In this document: piece by piece, positions 21,050-30,739 of the stretch
How the letters are laid out: each line of letters starts with the position of its first letter
Position numbering within the stretch: the first letter of the stretch is position 1
Assembly (NCBI GenBank): GCA_048013815.1
Contig: CM106585.1
Coordinates: 12,276,001-12,340,000 of the forward strand
DNA length: 64,000 nucleotides
Reading direction: 5' to 3'
Source: Setoptus koraiensis
Lineage: Eukaryota; Arthropoda
The notes under the pieces: generated by a model
What the model was told of the DNA's origin: nothing
What the model saw: only the letters and a program-made list of their open reading frames with translations
The model's database searches: none
Program-made: the position numbers and the translations under genes

Positions 21050-22180
21050 ATGATGTTAAGAATACTGTCGAACACACTAGTTCATCAACGCTGCCTACTC
21101 AGACTATCTGACTGCGTCAGAAGTTCTTCAGCGCTCAAGCCAGCCAGTTGGATAAAATTCAGTCCCTATGGCCAATCACCAAAGAGACATATGCATCGAT
21201 ATCAGCAGGACACCATAAGGCTCATGTACTGGAGGGGGAGGTCGTTTGATGCAGTTAAATTCAAAGACAGACTGCAATCCGAGTGGCTGACATGGAACTA
21301 CAAGTCTGAATTGTTTGCATTCTCAAGACGCTTGAATGAAAACTTGAGCGAAACAACACTTCGTACAATATTCACATTCAGATGCTATTTAGACGAACTA
21401 GAGAAACAACAGCAAGATCTGGGAATGAAGGCTGCCGAGTTAGAGTATAAATGTAACACAGACCTGATAGATCGCGGTGCGGAACTTATGGAATCATTCA
21501 TAAAATCGTATCTCCGCTTTACATTTGATCGAATGCCTGAAGAAGGTATTGAAGAAGTGTGCAACTATTTGGTATCACAAGACGTCCTTCAAGATATTGC
21601 AAGATGGATAGGCTGTTATGATATAATATTGTGTGCCGAATTACCGCCTTCCGAAGAAAAGATGGCAAAATCAGTCAAGGCATTAGTCGCTGGCATTGAA
21701 CTGGATTATGGTTTGGACAAAGCGAGAAACTTTGTCATAGATTTTATATTAACTTATATACACGATAAAGATATTTTCGATGATATCTGGAAGATCCCTG
21801 ACCCGGTGGGCATAGTCAGAATGATTTCGAGAAACGACAATTTGGAATATGAGCCAAGAATAATGTTTCACACGGGTATTAATACCATTGAATCTTGTTA
21901 TGTTGTCGGAATTTATGTAAATAAGAAGCTTATCGGCTACGGACCAGGAGAAACGTTGAAAATAGCCGAGGTGTCCGCCGCTCTGGACTGCTTGCAGAGG
22001 TTGTGGGGCCTGAAGGAATCCAGAAAGCCAATGATATTTGGTGAACAAGCATACAAGATTGATTACAATAAGTATTCATCAAGGCACATGTCCATGAATG
22101 ACTGGACACTGTCCACTCTAGATACCGATATCCCTACTGGGCCTGATGTTGAAGCCAAAGAAAGTGTGAGCTGTAAATAA
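21050..22180 (+). CDS. MRPL44: Mitochondrial ribosomal protein mL44 (MRPL44)
   Basis: A 376-aa single-exon protein; the first in-frame ATG is at 21050. The N-terminus is rich in Arg, Leu and Ser without acidic residues, consistent with a mitochondrial presequence. The body aligns with animal mL44: an RNase III-like domain (ELFAFSRRLNENLS, then a conserved EEGIEEVCNYL block near residue 165) followed by a double-stranded RNA-binding domain ending VGIYVNKKLIGYGPGET and AALDCLQRLWGL. mL44 is a structural protein of the mitochondrial large subunit and its RNase III fold is thought to be catalytically inactive. The stop codon TAA overlaps an AATAAA poly(A) signal, so the 3' UTR may be very short. 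Confidence 0.9.
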   Translation: MMLRILSNTLVHQRCLLRLSDCVRSSSALKPASWIKFSPYGQSPKRHMHRYQQDTIRLMYWRGRSFDAVKFKDRLQSEWLTWNYKSELFAFSRRLNENLSETTLRTIFTFRCYLDELEKQQQDLGMKAAELEYKCNTDLIDRGAELMESFIKSYLRFTFDRMPEEGIEEVCNYLVSQDVLQDIARWIGCYDIILCAELPPSEEKMAKSVKALVAGIELDYGLDKARNFVIDFILTYIHDKDIFDDIWKIPDPVGIVRMISRNDNLEYEPRIMFHTGINTIESCYVVGIYVNKKLIGYGPGETLKIAEVSAALDCLQRLWGLKESRKPMIFGEQAYKIDYNKYSSRHMSMNDWTLSTLDTDIPTGPDVEAKESVSCK

Positions 22181-22352
22181 AAACGTAGCCTAGAGAATAC
22201 AATAGTAGTCGAACCCATCTGTGACCCGACACAAGGTTTATTAGAATGTGTTGTTAGTTCATTGTTTTTTTTTTCTGTTGAACGTTACTTCTCTCTCTCC
22301 GTTGTATCTATGTGCACATAAAACGGCTGGCCTGGCCGATCTTCAAGTGGAT

Positions 22353-22535
22353 TTATCTGGCGTCGAATACAATCAACCTCTTGGTTCGTTTCTTGTAGAG
22401 GATTCTGTAGCCGCAATCACGACATCTAATTTGATCCTTTGGTTTGATGTGATTCTCACAGTGGCACTCGGCACAAAAATAGACTGTGTGCGCCTTGTTG
22501 GTGGCCACATCGTCGGAGGTGTCCATAGAGTCCAT
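22353..22535 (-). CDS. POLR2K: RNA polymerase I/II/III subunit RPABC4 (POLR2K)
   Basis: A 60-aa protein (human 58 aa) starting at ATG 22535; the open frame upstream reads into the copia LTR and is not native. The zinc ribbon is clear: CAECH and CRDCG, followed by the invariant C-terminal [19 protein letters not shown]4/Rpb12 is a shared, essential subunit of all three nuclear RNA polymerases, bridging Rpb2 and Rpb3. The gene is convergent with mL44, about 170 bp away. Its 5' side is remarkable: only 27 bp separates the start codon from the LTR of a copia element in the opposite orientation, so the native promoter has been displaced to the far side of a 7-kb insertion. A second in-frame ATG three codons downstream is also possible. 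Confidence 0.95.
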   Translation of the reverse strand: MDSMDTSDDVATNKAHTVYFCAECHCENHIKPKDQIRCRDCGYRILYKKRTKRLIVFDAR

Positions 22536-22557
22536 GATGATAATAAATTCAATCAGA

Positions 22558-22562
22558 TATGT
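22558..22562 (+). repeat. 5-bp target-site duplication, left
   Basis: TATGT directly before the 5' LTR matches TATGT at 29588-29592 directly after the 3' LTR. Five bases is the usual length for copia integrases. Confidence 0.85.
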
Positions 22563-22759
22563 TGTTGGTGTATACGCTCTGTTCGCAATCTGAGCAGGAT
22601 TCACTTTGTGCCAGCATTATACTTCACTGTGCCATTTTAATAACCAACTGTGCAACTATATATACTAATGCACAGTGATCATATATACTTACTCGAACTT
22701 ATACTTACATTCACATATATTCAATAAAAACTAGCTACACGCTACATAAAACCACAAAA
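22563..22759 (+). repeat. 5' LTR
   Basis: Begins TGTTGGTGTATACG and ends CCACAAAA. Its right edge is fixed by the primer-binding site beginning at the next base. It contains a TATATATACTAAT stretch and an AATAAA. It is nearly identical to the 3' LTR. Confidence 0.92.
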
Positions 22760-22770
22760 GGTTAACAGCC
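22760..22770 (+). other. Primer-binding site, tRNA-Asn anticodon arm type
   Basis: GGTTAACAGCC directly follows the LTR and is the exact complement of GGCTGTTAACC, the anticodon stem-loop of eukaryotic tRNA-Asn(GTT), as recalled from its well-conserved sequence. Drosophila copia is known to prime from a cleaved half of initiator tRNA-Met with the 3' end in the anticodon loop. The same geometry here points to a half-tRNA-Asn primer. Confidence 0.7.
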
Positions 22771-22843
22771 AAAATTTTGCGATTGAATATATAACGAAAA
22801 AAGTACATAGTCCCCACGCTAACCACCAACATTGGACACCAAC

Positions 22844-25800
22844 ATGCAAAACATGCAATTGGCCGTCCCGTCTACGTCACATGGGACTAGACCGACTCAT
22901 CTTATCCGCCTGAATGGAGATAATTACTCAACCTGGCGAATGGTTATGAAGAAGGCTCTCAGCAACCGCAAGTTAGCCAGCGTTGTCTACGATCCCGAAG
23001 ATCCACTTCTCTCAGCTGAAGAAAGATCCGTCAAGGATTCTGAGGCATGGGAATTGCTTATCACGACCATGGACCAAGCTACGATGGACAAGGTCGTAGT
23101 CTGTGAGACGGCCAGAGAAATCTGGGACCGTCTCAAGAACATTTTTGAACAAGAGGGTGACGCTAGTCTCACCAACAATTACATTCAATTTTTCACCATT
23201 ACGATGCATGAATCTGAAGAGGTATCAGATTATATTTCCAAGCTTGAAAAATTGGTCGACAAAATAACTCAACAAGGCGAGACTCTCAGTGACCGGCTAC
23301 AACAAGCAAATCTACTGAGAGGCCTCACGTCAGACTATGATGTCTTTCGCAAAGTCTGGAGTGGCACTGCGGAAAAATCATACAAAATACTTAAAGACCG
23401 ATTGATCCTAGAAGGTACTTCGAACAAAAACCAACAATCGCGTAATAAATCAGGATCAGCATTCTACTCGCGAGAGCAAGATAGGTCGCATGGCAAAGAT
23501 AGACGCCAAGATAATGATAAACGGAAAGAAGTTGTTCGATGCAAATTCTGCAATTATAGAGGCCATACAATTGAGGACTGTCGCAGAAAGAAAGCTCAGC
23601 AAGACAACAACCCTCCACAAAAGACCAACAATTCTCCAAATGCACAAAAGAGCAACCATCAACAATCATCTAATCCAAAGCCTAACGAGAGAGCGCAATC
23701 CCGCTCTAATAACAACTTCGCATTCATGGCCAAAGTTGGCGACCAGTATGCAGGTCCAGATCTGTGGTACGCAGATTCAGGTGCGTCGAAACATATGTGC
23801 AACAACAAAGCTATGTTCAGCACAATAACATACTTCGACACACCGATACAAATCACAATAGGCGATGCAACAACAATTAAGGCGTATGGTTCCGGTCCAG
23901 TAGACATTGAAAGTACGAGTGGTGGAGCAATTTACTCAGTTACACTGACTAATGTTTACTATGTGCCGGAAATTGCGGAAAACTTAATATCCATTTCAGC
24001 TACCACAAGCAAAGGAAAGGTGCGCGTAATATTCGATGAGGACCATGTCCTATTCTTTAGTAAGACAGAACAGCCTGTCCTCATTGCCAGAGGTAACAAA
24101 CTTCCCTCAGGTCTATATCTAATGGAAGCATATGCTCAGAGCGACAGGGCCCTCTTCATGAAGTTCAACCGAACCATCGACGAATGGCACTCCAGTTTGG
24201 CCCATATAAACAAGGCTAGAATCAACCGAGCTATCACAGGAAATTTGGTAGAAAAAGCATCGATCTTAGATAAACGAGAACAAGGTTGCTGCGAGTGTCC
24301 ACAAGGCAAAGGCACCCAGGTTTCTCACCCGGACTCACACCGAGAACTGGCTAAAGAGGTTGGAAATGTGGCACATATGGATCTGGTGGGAAAGACTATT
24401 CCCAGCTTAGGTGGTAGCCAATTTTTTCTTTTAATAACCGATGAGGCTAGTAATTATCGGGTCATTTATCCCATCAAGACAAAGGATCAGGTCCGCGACA
24501 TGCTTCGAGACTATCTTACTATGGTCCGAAACCAAACCGGCAACAGCGTCAAACATGTCTTTTCGGATAACGGTTCGGAATTTGTAAATCAATGGACCAA
24601 AGAGCTATTTGCTGTCGAACAAGTGTTACACCATACGAGTGCACCCAGAACGCCAGAGCAGAATGGACGAGCAGAACGTTCAAACAGAACGGTTATAGAA
24701 GCTACACGCACCATGCTATTATCAAGTGGTCTTCCGAAGGAGTTGTGGGCAGAAGCTGCAGTAGCAGCGGTCTACATTTTGAATCGTATATCGAAGGTCA
24801 GGGACGGGGATACAACACCGTTTGAAATGTGGTTTAGACGCAAGCCTCATATTGCTCACATTCACGTCTTCGGTCAGGAGATACAACTAGTTAATAAGGA
24901 GCGCCCTGAATCAAAATGGGCCTCTAGAACGACTCCTGCCTACCTAGTAGGTTATACTGAGAGAGAAAATACATATAGGTGCTTTATTCCAGGCAAAAGA
25001 GCAATCGCTGTGACTAGCGATGTAATATTCGAAAAACATCCTCCTAAAACTACATGTCATTGTCAAACTACATCTTCCATCGGCCCAACACCGGACTTTC
25101 TTATCATACCGGACAATAAACCAAGAGAGAATACAGCAAATAATCCTATTACTGATGATCCTGGCACAACCGAGAACTCAGAACTCAACGTAGCTCCAAG
25201 TCCTACTGGCAATTTTCAATCAACACCCCTGGTAACAGCAGACAATCGTTCAAGTGACCTTGGAAGAAAGTTACCCACATCGGTGCTATCAGATTACTTT
25301 AATGAACTTCTGAAACATGATGGTCAACATTCCGCAGTCAATCTAGAAGAGAAGGACGAATCAAAGAGTATAACTAGGCCAGAGATCAGTTTACTTACTG
25401 ATCACGAGGCAAACAATACATCAGGGCAAAATAACAATGTTAATACCGATAATACTGGTGCATCTACCTCCAATCAACAAGGTCATCCAGGACGTCTGTC
25501 TAGACTCCTCGGATTGTCGTCAAGTGCTAGAATAAACAATGCGATTGTTACTCCAAGCAGACAGGCAGAGGTTGACCATCAACCATTCAAAGATGGACGC
25601 CTATCTGACCTCAAGCTCACAAAGGGAGGTATGTCAGGAGTATTCAGCCTCATCGCACACATCGAGCCTAAAACATATGATCAGGCGCTGAAGAGTAAGG
25701 AATGCGATAAGTGGCAAACAGCTATTGACGATGAACGGAAATCTTTGGAAGAGAACCAGACCTGGACTGTCGTGAAACTTCCCAAAGACGGCCACGCTCT

Positions 25801-28800
25801 CTCTTCTAGGTGGGTATTTACCAAAAAGATGTTATCGAATGGCGAAGTTGATCGCTATAAAGCACGCCTCGTAGTAAGAGGGTTCACGCAGCGACCTGGC
25901 GTGGACTTTCATGAAACTTTTGCTCCAGTGGTTCATCTCGAGTCGATTAGAATCTTGTTTGCTTTGATCACGCACTATCGGATGGAAATTCTACAATTTG
26001 ATATTGCCACCGCCTTCCTACAAGGAGACTTGGATGAAGATATTTACATTGCTCCACCAAAAGGGATCGACTGCCCAAATAATCACGTGCTCAAGCTCAA
26101 CAAATCAATCTATGGGCTGAAACAAGCTCCTAGATGCTGGAAGAGTAGCTTTGATCGCATCCTATCCAGACTCAACTTCGAGCCCATGATATCTGATCCC
26201 TGTCTTTTTGTAGGAAATATTCTGTCGCATAAGGTACTACTGGCTATCTATGTCGATGATGGTTTAGCTGCTTCTAAGTCACGAGAGGCGCTAGACCATC
26301 TCCTAAAACTACTGTCCACCGAGCTCAAAGTGCGCGAGGTCAAGTCAAATAAATTCGTTGGGATTGAAATCAAGAGATCGGATGATTATTCTGAATTAGT
26401 ACTGCATCAGCAAGCATACATTTATAAAATGCTAGATGAGTTTAATATGATAAGCTGCAAGCCAGATAAGACACCCATTACGGACACAAAGGCATTGCAA
26501 ACACAAGATGCAAATGATAAAGTCACTACTGCACCATATCGCGAGCTTATAGGTAGCCTATTATACGCTGCCTGCCTTACCAGGCCAGATATAAGCTTTT
26601 CCGTAAGTTTCTTATCACGGTTTAGTGAAGCTCCACTCGATAAACACTGGGCTGCTGCCAAGCGCATCTTAAGATACCTCAAAGGCACCGCCCAAATGGG
26701 GATAAAATTCACACACTCAACCCAACTCAACCTGGAGTGCTTTACCGATGCTGATTGGGGAGGTGACTTGACAAGTAGAAAGTCGACCTCTGGAATGATC
26801 TGCTTTCTATCTAACGGTCCAATCAGTTTTAAGTCGAAAAAACAAACAGTGGTGACACAGTCGACTACGGAGGCTGAATATCTTGCCGCCAATCTAGGAG
26901 TAAGAGAAATACTCGGTACAAGAAACATTCTAGATGAACTAGATATACAACCAAACACTACATCACTTAACCTAGACAATCAATCAGCAATACGACTAAT
27001 CAAGAATAGTGAATACCATAATGACACCAAGCATATAAGTATAAAAGCACATTTCATACGAGACCATTATCAACAAGGAATGTTCTCACTTCAATACGTC
27101 TCATCATCCGACCAGAAGGCGGATATATTAACAAAAGCATTAGCACCCAAGACACATACTGCCATGTTAGGCAAACTAAACATGACCCTTATTGCAGTGG
27201 TATGCATCATTACAACACTAATTGCACCAATGGATGGACATGTGTTTGCTGTAGATGATCCTATCATCTGGATGAAGGAGAACGTACACTACATCAGTGG
27301 CCAAATTGACGAACATATAAGAGTTGAACTCATTGATCAATGTCAATATGTATTCAAGAACCTCACCGGATTGAACAATTTGGACAATAAACTAATGCAA
27401 GCCTGCTCGCAAAGATTTAAGCTGGATGTTATAGAAAACTGGAAAAAGATCGCCAGCGACAATACACGAATTGCCAGAGATGGTGGCCTCTCGTTGGCCA
27501 CTGTTGTGGCAGTTACCAGTATATTTACTAGTATTGCAGCAACAATCAAAGTAAAAGACATGGAAAGGGAGGAACGTATTCGCAATGAATTGGTGACGCA
27601 GATGAACGACAATGTCGCCACTATCCAACGTAAGTTGCTACTCTCCAATGAGCGCATATCGACAAAATTAGACAAACTAGAGGACAGAATTGAAAAATTA
27701 GGTCATATAGTTGCAGCGCAACCCCAACTGCAAGACGCCTTGCATCAGGCACTCATAGCTATCCACGAATATAAACTACGCCTACTCCAACTGAAAAGGC
27801 AATTGACAATAAACAGTGAAGTGCCAACTATCCTATTAGAGATTTTCAATCTTACGCACCTCACCAACGAGGCTACCCTGCGCCACTCTAAGATACACAA
27901 GATAGTTATGCGAGACAATCATCTACATATCCAATTAACCTTGCCGAAGATAGATCATCGCGTTACAATCTACAAAGCAAAACCTTTCTTTTACACAGCA
28001 ATCCATGACGACAAGGTATGTACTTTCAGGTATCGCGGACCTGAGTACATGATGCATAATAAAAGTTCAGGTTGTATGCATCCAGTCTCAAATGATGAGA
28101 TTATTAACAGCGCAATTGTTGGTGAAGACTGCACTCATCCACGGTCTTTAAACATAAAAGATTTATTTGTGCCAGAGGACTGTCAAAAGATAACGAAAGA
28201 AACCTTCATGAAGCAGAAAGTCCAAATTAAGCCATATGGAGTTCAGGTCTTTGTCAACTGCCAAGGACATAATATCACTATAGGTAATCTTAACCAAAGG
28301 TGCCCTAATCATGTCTTTACAGTGAATGAAGGGGTAAAATTCATGGTTGGAGATACGCGCTATCAATTCGAGAAGTCCAACACCGACGTAGCACTGAATT
28401 TGCATGACGTATCCGCCCGCATTAATCTCCAGTTAGGCACGTCAAAGCCTATCTTCACTGCACTGGACACAGAAGACATCCAAGACCTTGAAAAAGAGGG
28501 TGCCCAATTAAGGAAAGCTCAACTGAAGCTAAAATTACTAACCAACTCTACAAGCTCTAGTTCCTTCTTTAACTTTGATTTAGGTAGTTTATACAACATA
28601 GGTAGCACCACACACTGGTTGATCACGGTTATTGGATCATACTTGGGTATGCTTGTAGGAGTGTATATCCTATACTTGTTGATCAAGGATAAGTGGAATG
28701 TAAAGCTATCGACAACCATTTTGGCAATAATTGCAATCCTACCACTTGCCATGGCAACGGATCAACAATCACAATTCCTCACTGTCACCCAAACGGCGAC

Positions 28801-29368
28801 CGAGTCGACCCGACAAATTCATCAGCTACAAAATGCAATGCTGGAAAACAAGTGTAACTTGTGGTCGCTCAATGAGAATACTGACTGGTGGCAAAGAGGT
28901 GCAGGGTATTACCCAGTCAGCATAGCCTGTGCGCTGGCCCGCTATAAAATCGAGTGTCCATGCTCTGTTGAAACAGAAATAATTCCCGTCCTACCTCGAT
29001 ATGAAATTCGCTTAATGAGGAACTTCACAGTTCCTCCTACCTGTGCACGCAATCCGACTCAAGAGTTTTCATCCCAGCTTAGACTCTATGAAACTCTAGT
29101 TGAATATCTGTGCATCTCAGCTAGACAGGAGCCAGATGACGCATGGCCAAAGCGAGCTCATGGACAATTGGTAGCATCTGGATGTATGGTCGCAAAAATG
29201 GCATATAATTGCCACTGCCCTGGCAACCATAAAAACATCTACAATGATGTGATCGCCACTACTCTAGAAGCCTTAAGACTTAGAGGCCCAAAACCGGCCA
29301 CCTGCAAAGGGCCGGAACCAGCTCCTGAAAAGTCAAATTCTGTAGTTGATCACTTGTTCACTGCTTGA
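22844..29368 (+). CDS. Copia Gag-Pol polyprotein continuing into Env-like region
   Basis: One 2,174-codon frame from ATG 22844. Gag: copia-type N-terminus (LIRLNGDNYSTW) and a CCHC zinc knuckle near residue 233. Protease: DSG near 311. Integrase: HHCC zinc finger, then a DDE core with SDNGSEF near 575 and PEQNGRAER. Reverse transcriptase: YVDD near 1136. RNase H follows, with TDADWGGD. From about residue 1447 the frame continues without a break into an Env-like part. This has a signal-like hydrophobic start, a Gly-rich hydrophobic segment near 1547 followed by a long heptad-repeat region, a Cys-containing ectodomain with N-glycosylation sequons, and a transmembrane helix near 1925-1947. A second hydrophobic leader then precedes a separate Cys-rich module of about 190 residues that ends 22 bp before the 3' LTR. 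Copia families commonly express downstream parts by splicing, and that is plausible here. The Gag-Pol call is certain; Env-like is inferred from topology. Confidence 0.93.
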   Translation: MQNMQLAVPSTSHGTRPTHLIRLNGDNYSTWRMVMKKALSNRKLASVVYDPEDPLLSAEERSVKDSEAWELLITTMDQATMDKVVVCETAREIWDRLKNIFEQEGDASLTNNYIQFFTITMHESEEVSDYISKLEKLVDKITQQGETLSDRLQQANLLRGLTSDYDVFRKVWSGTAEKSYKILKDRLILEGTSNKNQQSRNKSGSAFYSREQDRSHGKDRRQDNDKRKEVVRCKFCNYRGHTIEDCRRKKAQQDNNPPQKTNNSPNAQKSNHQQSSNPKPNERAQSRSNNNFAFMAKVGDQYAGPDLWYADSGASKHMCNNKAMFSTITYFDTPIQITIGDATTIKAYGSGPVDIESTSGGAIYSVTLTNVYYVPEIAENLISISATTSKGKVRVIFDEDHVLFFSKTEQPVLIARGNKLPSGLYLMEAYAQSDRALFMKFNRTIDEWHSSLAHINKARINRAITGNLVEKASILDKREQGCCECPQGKGTQVSHPDSHRELAKEVGNVAHMDLVGKTIPSLGGSQFFLLITDEASNYRVIYPIKTKDQVRDMLRDYLTMVRNQTGNSVKHVFSDNGSEFVNQWTKELFAVEQVLHHTSAPRTPEQNGRAERSNRTVIEATRTMLLSSGLPKELWAEAAVAAVYILNRISKVRDGDTTPFEMWFRRKPHIAHIHVFGQEIQLVNKERPESKWASRTTPAYLVGYTERENTYRCFIPGKRAIAVTSDVIFEKHPPKTTCHCQTTSSIGPTPDFLIIPDNKPRENTANNPITDDPGTTENSELNVAPSPTGNFQSTPLVTADNRSSDLGRKLPTSVLSDYFNELLKHDGQHSAVNLEEKDESKSITRPEISLLTDHEANNTSGQNNNVNTDNTGASTSNQQGHPGRLSRLLGLSSSARINNAIVTPSRQAEVDHQPFKDGRLSDLKLTKGGMSGVFSLIAHIEPKTYDQALKSKECDKWQTAIDDERKSLEENQTWTVVKLPKDGHALSSRWVFTKKMLSNGEVDRYKARLVVRGFTQRPGVDFHETFAPVVHLESIRILFALITHYRMEILQFDIATAFLQGDLDEDIYIAPPKGIDCPNNHVLKLNKSIYGLKQAPRCWKSSFDRILSRLNFEPMISDPCLFVGNILSHKVLLAIYVDDGLAASKSREALDHLLKLLSTELKVREVKSNKFVGIEIKRSDDYSELVLHQQAYIYKMLDEFNMISCKPDKTPITDTKALQTQDANDKVTTAPYRELIGSLLYAACLTRPDISFSVSFLSRFSEAPLDKHWAAAKRILRYLKGTAQMGIKFTHSTQLNLECFTDADWGGDLTSRKSTSGMICFLSNGPISFKSKKQTVVTQSTTEAEYLAANLGVREILGTRNILDELDIQPNTTSLNLDNQSAIRLIKNSEYHNDTKHISIKAHFIRDHYQQGMFSLQYVSSSDQKADILTKALAPKTHTAMLGKLNMTLIAVVCIITTLIAPMDGHVFAVDDPIIWMKENVHYISGQIDEHIRVELIDQCQYVFKNLTGLNNLDNKLMQACSQRFKLDVIENWKKIASDNTRIARDGGLSLATVVAVTSIFTSIAATIKVKDMEREERIRNELVTQMNDNVATIQRKLLLSNERISTKLDKLEDRIEKLGHIVAAQPQLQDALHQALIAIHEYKLRLLQLKRQLTINSEVPTILLEIFNLTHLTNEATLRHSKIHKIVMRDNHLHIQLTLPKIDHRVTIYKAKPFFYTAIHDDKVCTFRYRGPEYMMHNKSSGCMHPVSNDEIINSAIVGEDCTHPRSLNIKDLFVPEDCQKITKETFMKQKVQIKPYGVQVFVNCQGHNITIGNLNQRCPNHVFTVNEGVKFMVGDTRYQFEKSNTDVALNLHDVSARINLQLGTSKPIFTALDTEDIQDLEKEGAQLRKAQLKLKLLTNSTSSSSFFNFDLGSLYNIGSTTHWLITVIGSYLGMLVGVYILYLLIKDKWNVKLSTTILAIIAILPLAMATDQQSQFLTVTQTATESTRQIHQLQNAMLENKCNLWSLNENTDWWQRGAGYYPVSIACALARYKIECPCSVETEIIPVLPRYEIRLMRNFTVPPTCARNPTQEFSSQLRLYETLVEYLCISARQEPDDAWPKRAHGQLVASGCMVAKMAYNCHCPGNHKNIYNDVIATTLEALRLRGPKPATCKGPEPAPEKSNSVVDHLFTA

Positions 29369-29375
29369 CCGTTCT

Positions 29376-29390
29376 CAGAGCGAGGGGGAG
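29376..29390 (+). other. Polypurine tract
   Basis: A purine-rich stretch containing GCGAGGGGGAG ends directly at the 3' LTR, where plus-strand priming is expected. Confidence 0.8.
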
Positions 29391-29587
29391 TGTTGGTGTA
29401 TACGCTCTGTTCGCAATCTGAGCAGGATTCACTTTGTGCCAGCATTATACTTCACTGTGCCATTTTAATAACCAACTGTGCAACTATATATACTAATGCA
29501 CAGTGATCATATATACTTACTTGAACTTATACTTACATTCACATATATTCAATAAAAACTAGCTACACGCTACATAAAACCACAAAA
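29391..29587 (+). repeat. 3' LTR
   Basis: 197 bp, matching the 5' LTR at all but about one position. TATGT follows at 29588-29592. Confidence 0.92.
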
Positions 29588-29607
29588 TATGTTGCCTGAA
29601 TATTGAT

Positions 29608-30739
29608 GTTACATTCAATACAAGATATTCATTGACAATATACCGATCGATAGAGCTGTGTGGTGAAAGTGCTATGGGAGCACGTTGCTGATCAATCTAA
29701 ATTCAATTCTCAAGTCGGATCATGCGGTGAGCGCCCGGTAAAATGTGCGCTGTGCCACTCCCCCTGCTCGCAGTGCCCGTTGGACAGTTGTTGCTGCGAG
29801 CATAAGGGCTGTTTTTCCCTCCTTTCGGTCCCTGTTGTGAGAGCGAACGCTCTTTCGTTGCTAGATGGACATGCACCTGAACTCTTTGTGAGAACAAACT
29901 GGAACGGCCGCATCAACAACAACAACAGCATCAACAACAACTTCAGGAATTGTACTTGAGGAAAAACAAGGTGGAAAGTATAGCCGAGATTGCCCACTTA
30001 CAAAATCTGCCCAATCTTAAAAATCTATGGTTCGATGAGAACCCTTGCGTGGCTAACACTTACAATTATAGAAAAGTTGTTCTAAGGGCTCTACCAAATC
30101 TAAAAGTTCTTGACAATGTACCTGTAACTGGCGAAGAATTAAGAGAAATCGAAGAACTGGGTGATGAAATCTATGAAGAGATTTACAGACCAGACGCTTC
30201 AGTTGTTCGTGGTGGTGATGCTAGCGCACAAGAAATCGATTCTTATGATGATGGTAGATATGAAAATGATACAACCAATTACGACCAGGATAATAACATT
30301 AATGCCATTTCACACCAATCCAATGATTCCGGTAGTGATAGCAGTCAATCTAGCTCCACTATACCAACAACAAACAACTATGTTGCACAGACAAACTTTT
30401 GTCACAACACTAATAATAACTCATCTTCGGCTACATTGCCCAATGATATTTCTAGATTGAATATATCAACAACACCCAGTAATAAGAGCCAGTCTAGAAA
30501 TGTAACTAGTCATTCCAATAACAATCTAAGCGTTTCAAGCATTTGCCAGCAAGGTTGGTCACAACAAAATGTCAACAATAACCAAACAACAAATAGCAAC
30601 AATTCTGCCAACAGCATCCATCTTCCAAAAGGAGGCAAAAATCGCAATGCCAATATTTTGTCAGCCGTTTTATGTTTGATCAAAGAATTAGACTATGTTA
30701 GTTGCGAAGTAGTTCAAACAGCCTTACATTGCCGAATTG
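29608..30739 (+). repeat. Duplicated segment, copy A (of 32,257-34,377)
   Basis: 29608-29941 matches 32257-32590 with about one difference in 334 bp. 29941-30739 matches 33579-34377 with about one difference in 799 bp. The offset changes from 2649 to 3638, so copy A equals copy B with a 989-bp internal deletion. The deletion joint lies at a short shared AAC. Copy B continues leftward into the N gap, so the true length of the duplication is unknown. Confidence 0.93.
29941..30739 (+). pseudogene. CFAP410 partial copy lacking exon 1
   Basis: This copy carries only exon 2 of CFAP410, from within the leucine-rich repeats (LQELYLRKNKVES) to ALHCRI near the C-terminus. It lacks exon 1, the start of exon 2, and the last residues and stop of the intact gene at 33251-34397. 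The frame is open and differs from the intact gene by about one amino acid (V for I). It runs in frame into an unrelated class B receptor fragment. It is so similar to the intact gene that it is either very recent or an assembly duplicate. No promoter or start belonging to CFAP410 remains, so it is called a pseudogene. Confidence 0.8.

Larger units (their letters stand above)
22563..29587 (+). mobile_element. Ty1/copia LTR retrotransposon with Env-like region, whole-looking
   Basis: A 7,025-bp element bounded by 197-bp LTRs and a 5-bp TATGT target duplication. In order it has the 5' LTR, a primer-binding site abutting the LTR, one very long open frame (Gag, protease, integrase, reverse transcriptase, RNase H, then an Env-like region), a polypurine tract and the 3' LTR. 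Integrase precedes reverse transcriptase, which defines Ty1/copia. The LTRs differ at about one position of 197 and the frame is uninterrupted, so the copy looks whole and recent. Most animal copia elements lack any Env-like region; the best-known Env-bearing copia elements are plant sireviruses. It lies head-to-head with POLR2K. Confidence 0.95.

Noticed and set aside
22248-22640. 130-codon plus-strand frame
   Set aside because: Lies antisense to POLR2K and crosses the LTR boundary.
26422-26979. 185-codon minus-strand frame inside the copia element
   Set aside because: Antisense of the conserved RNase H region; codon pattern explained by the sense strand.
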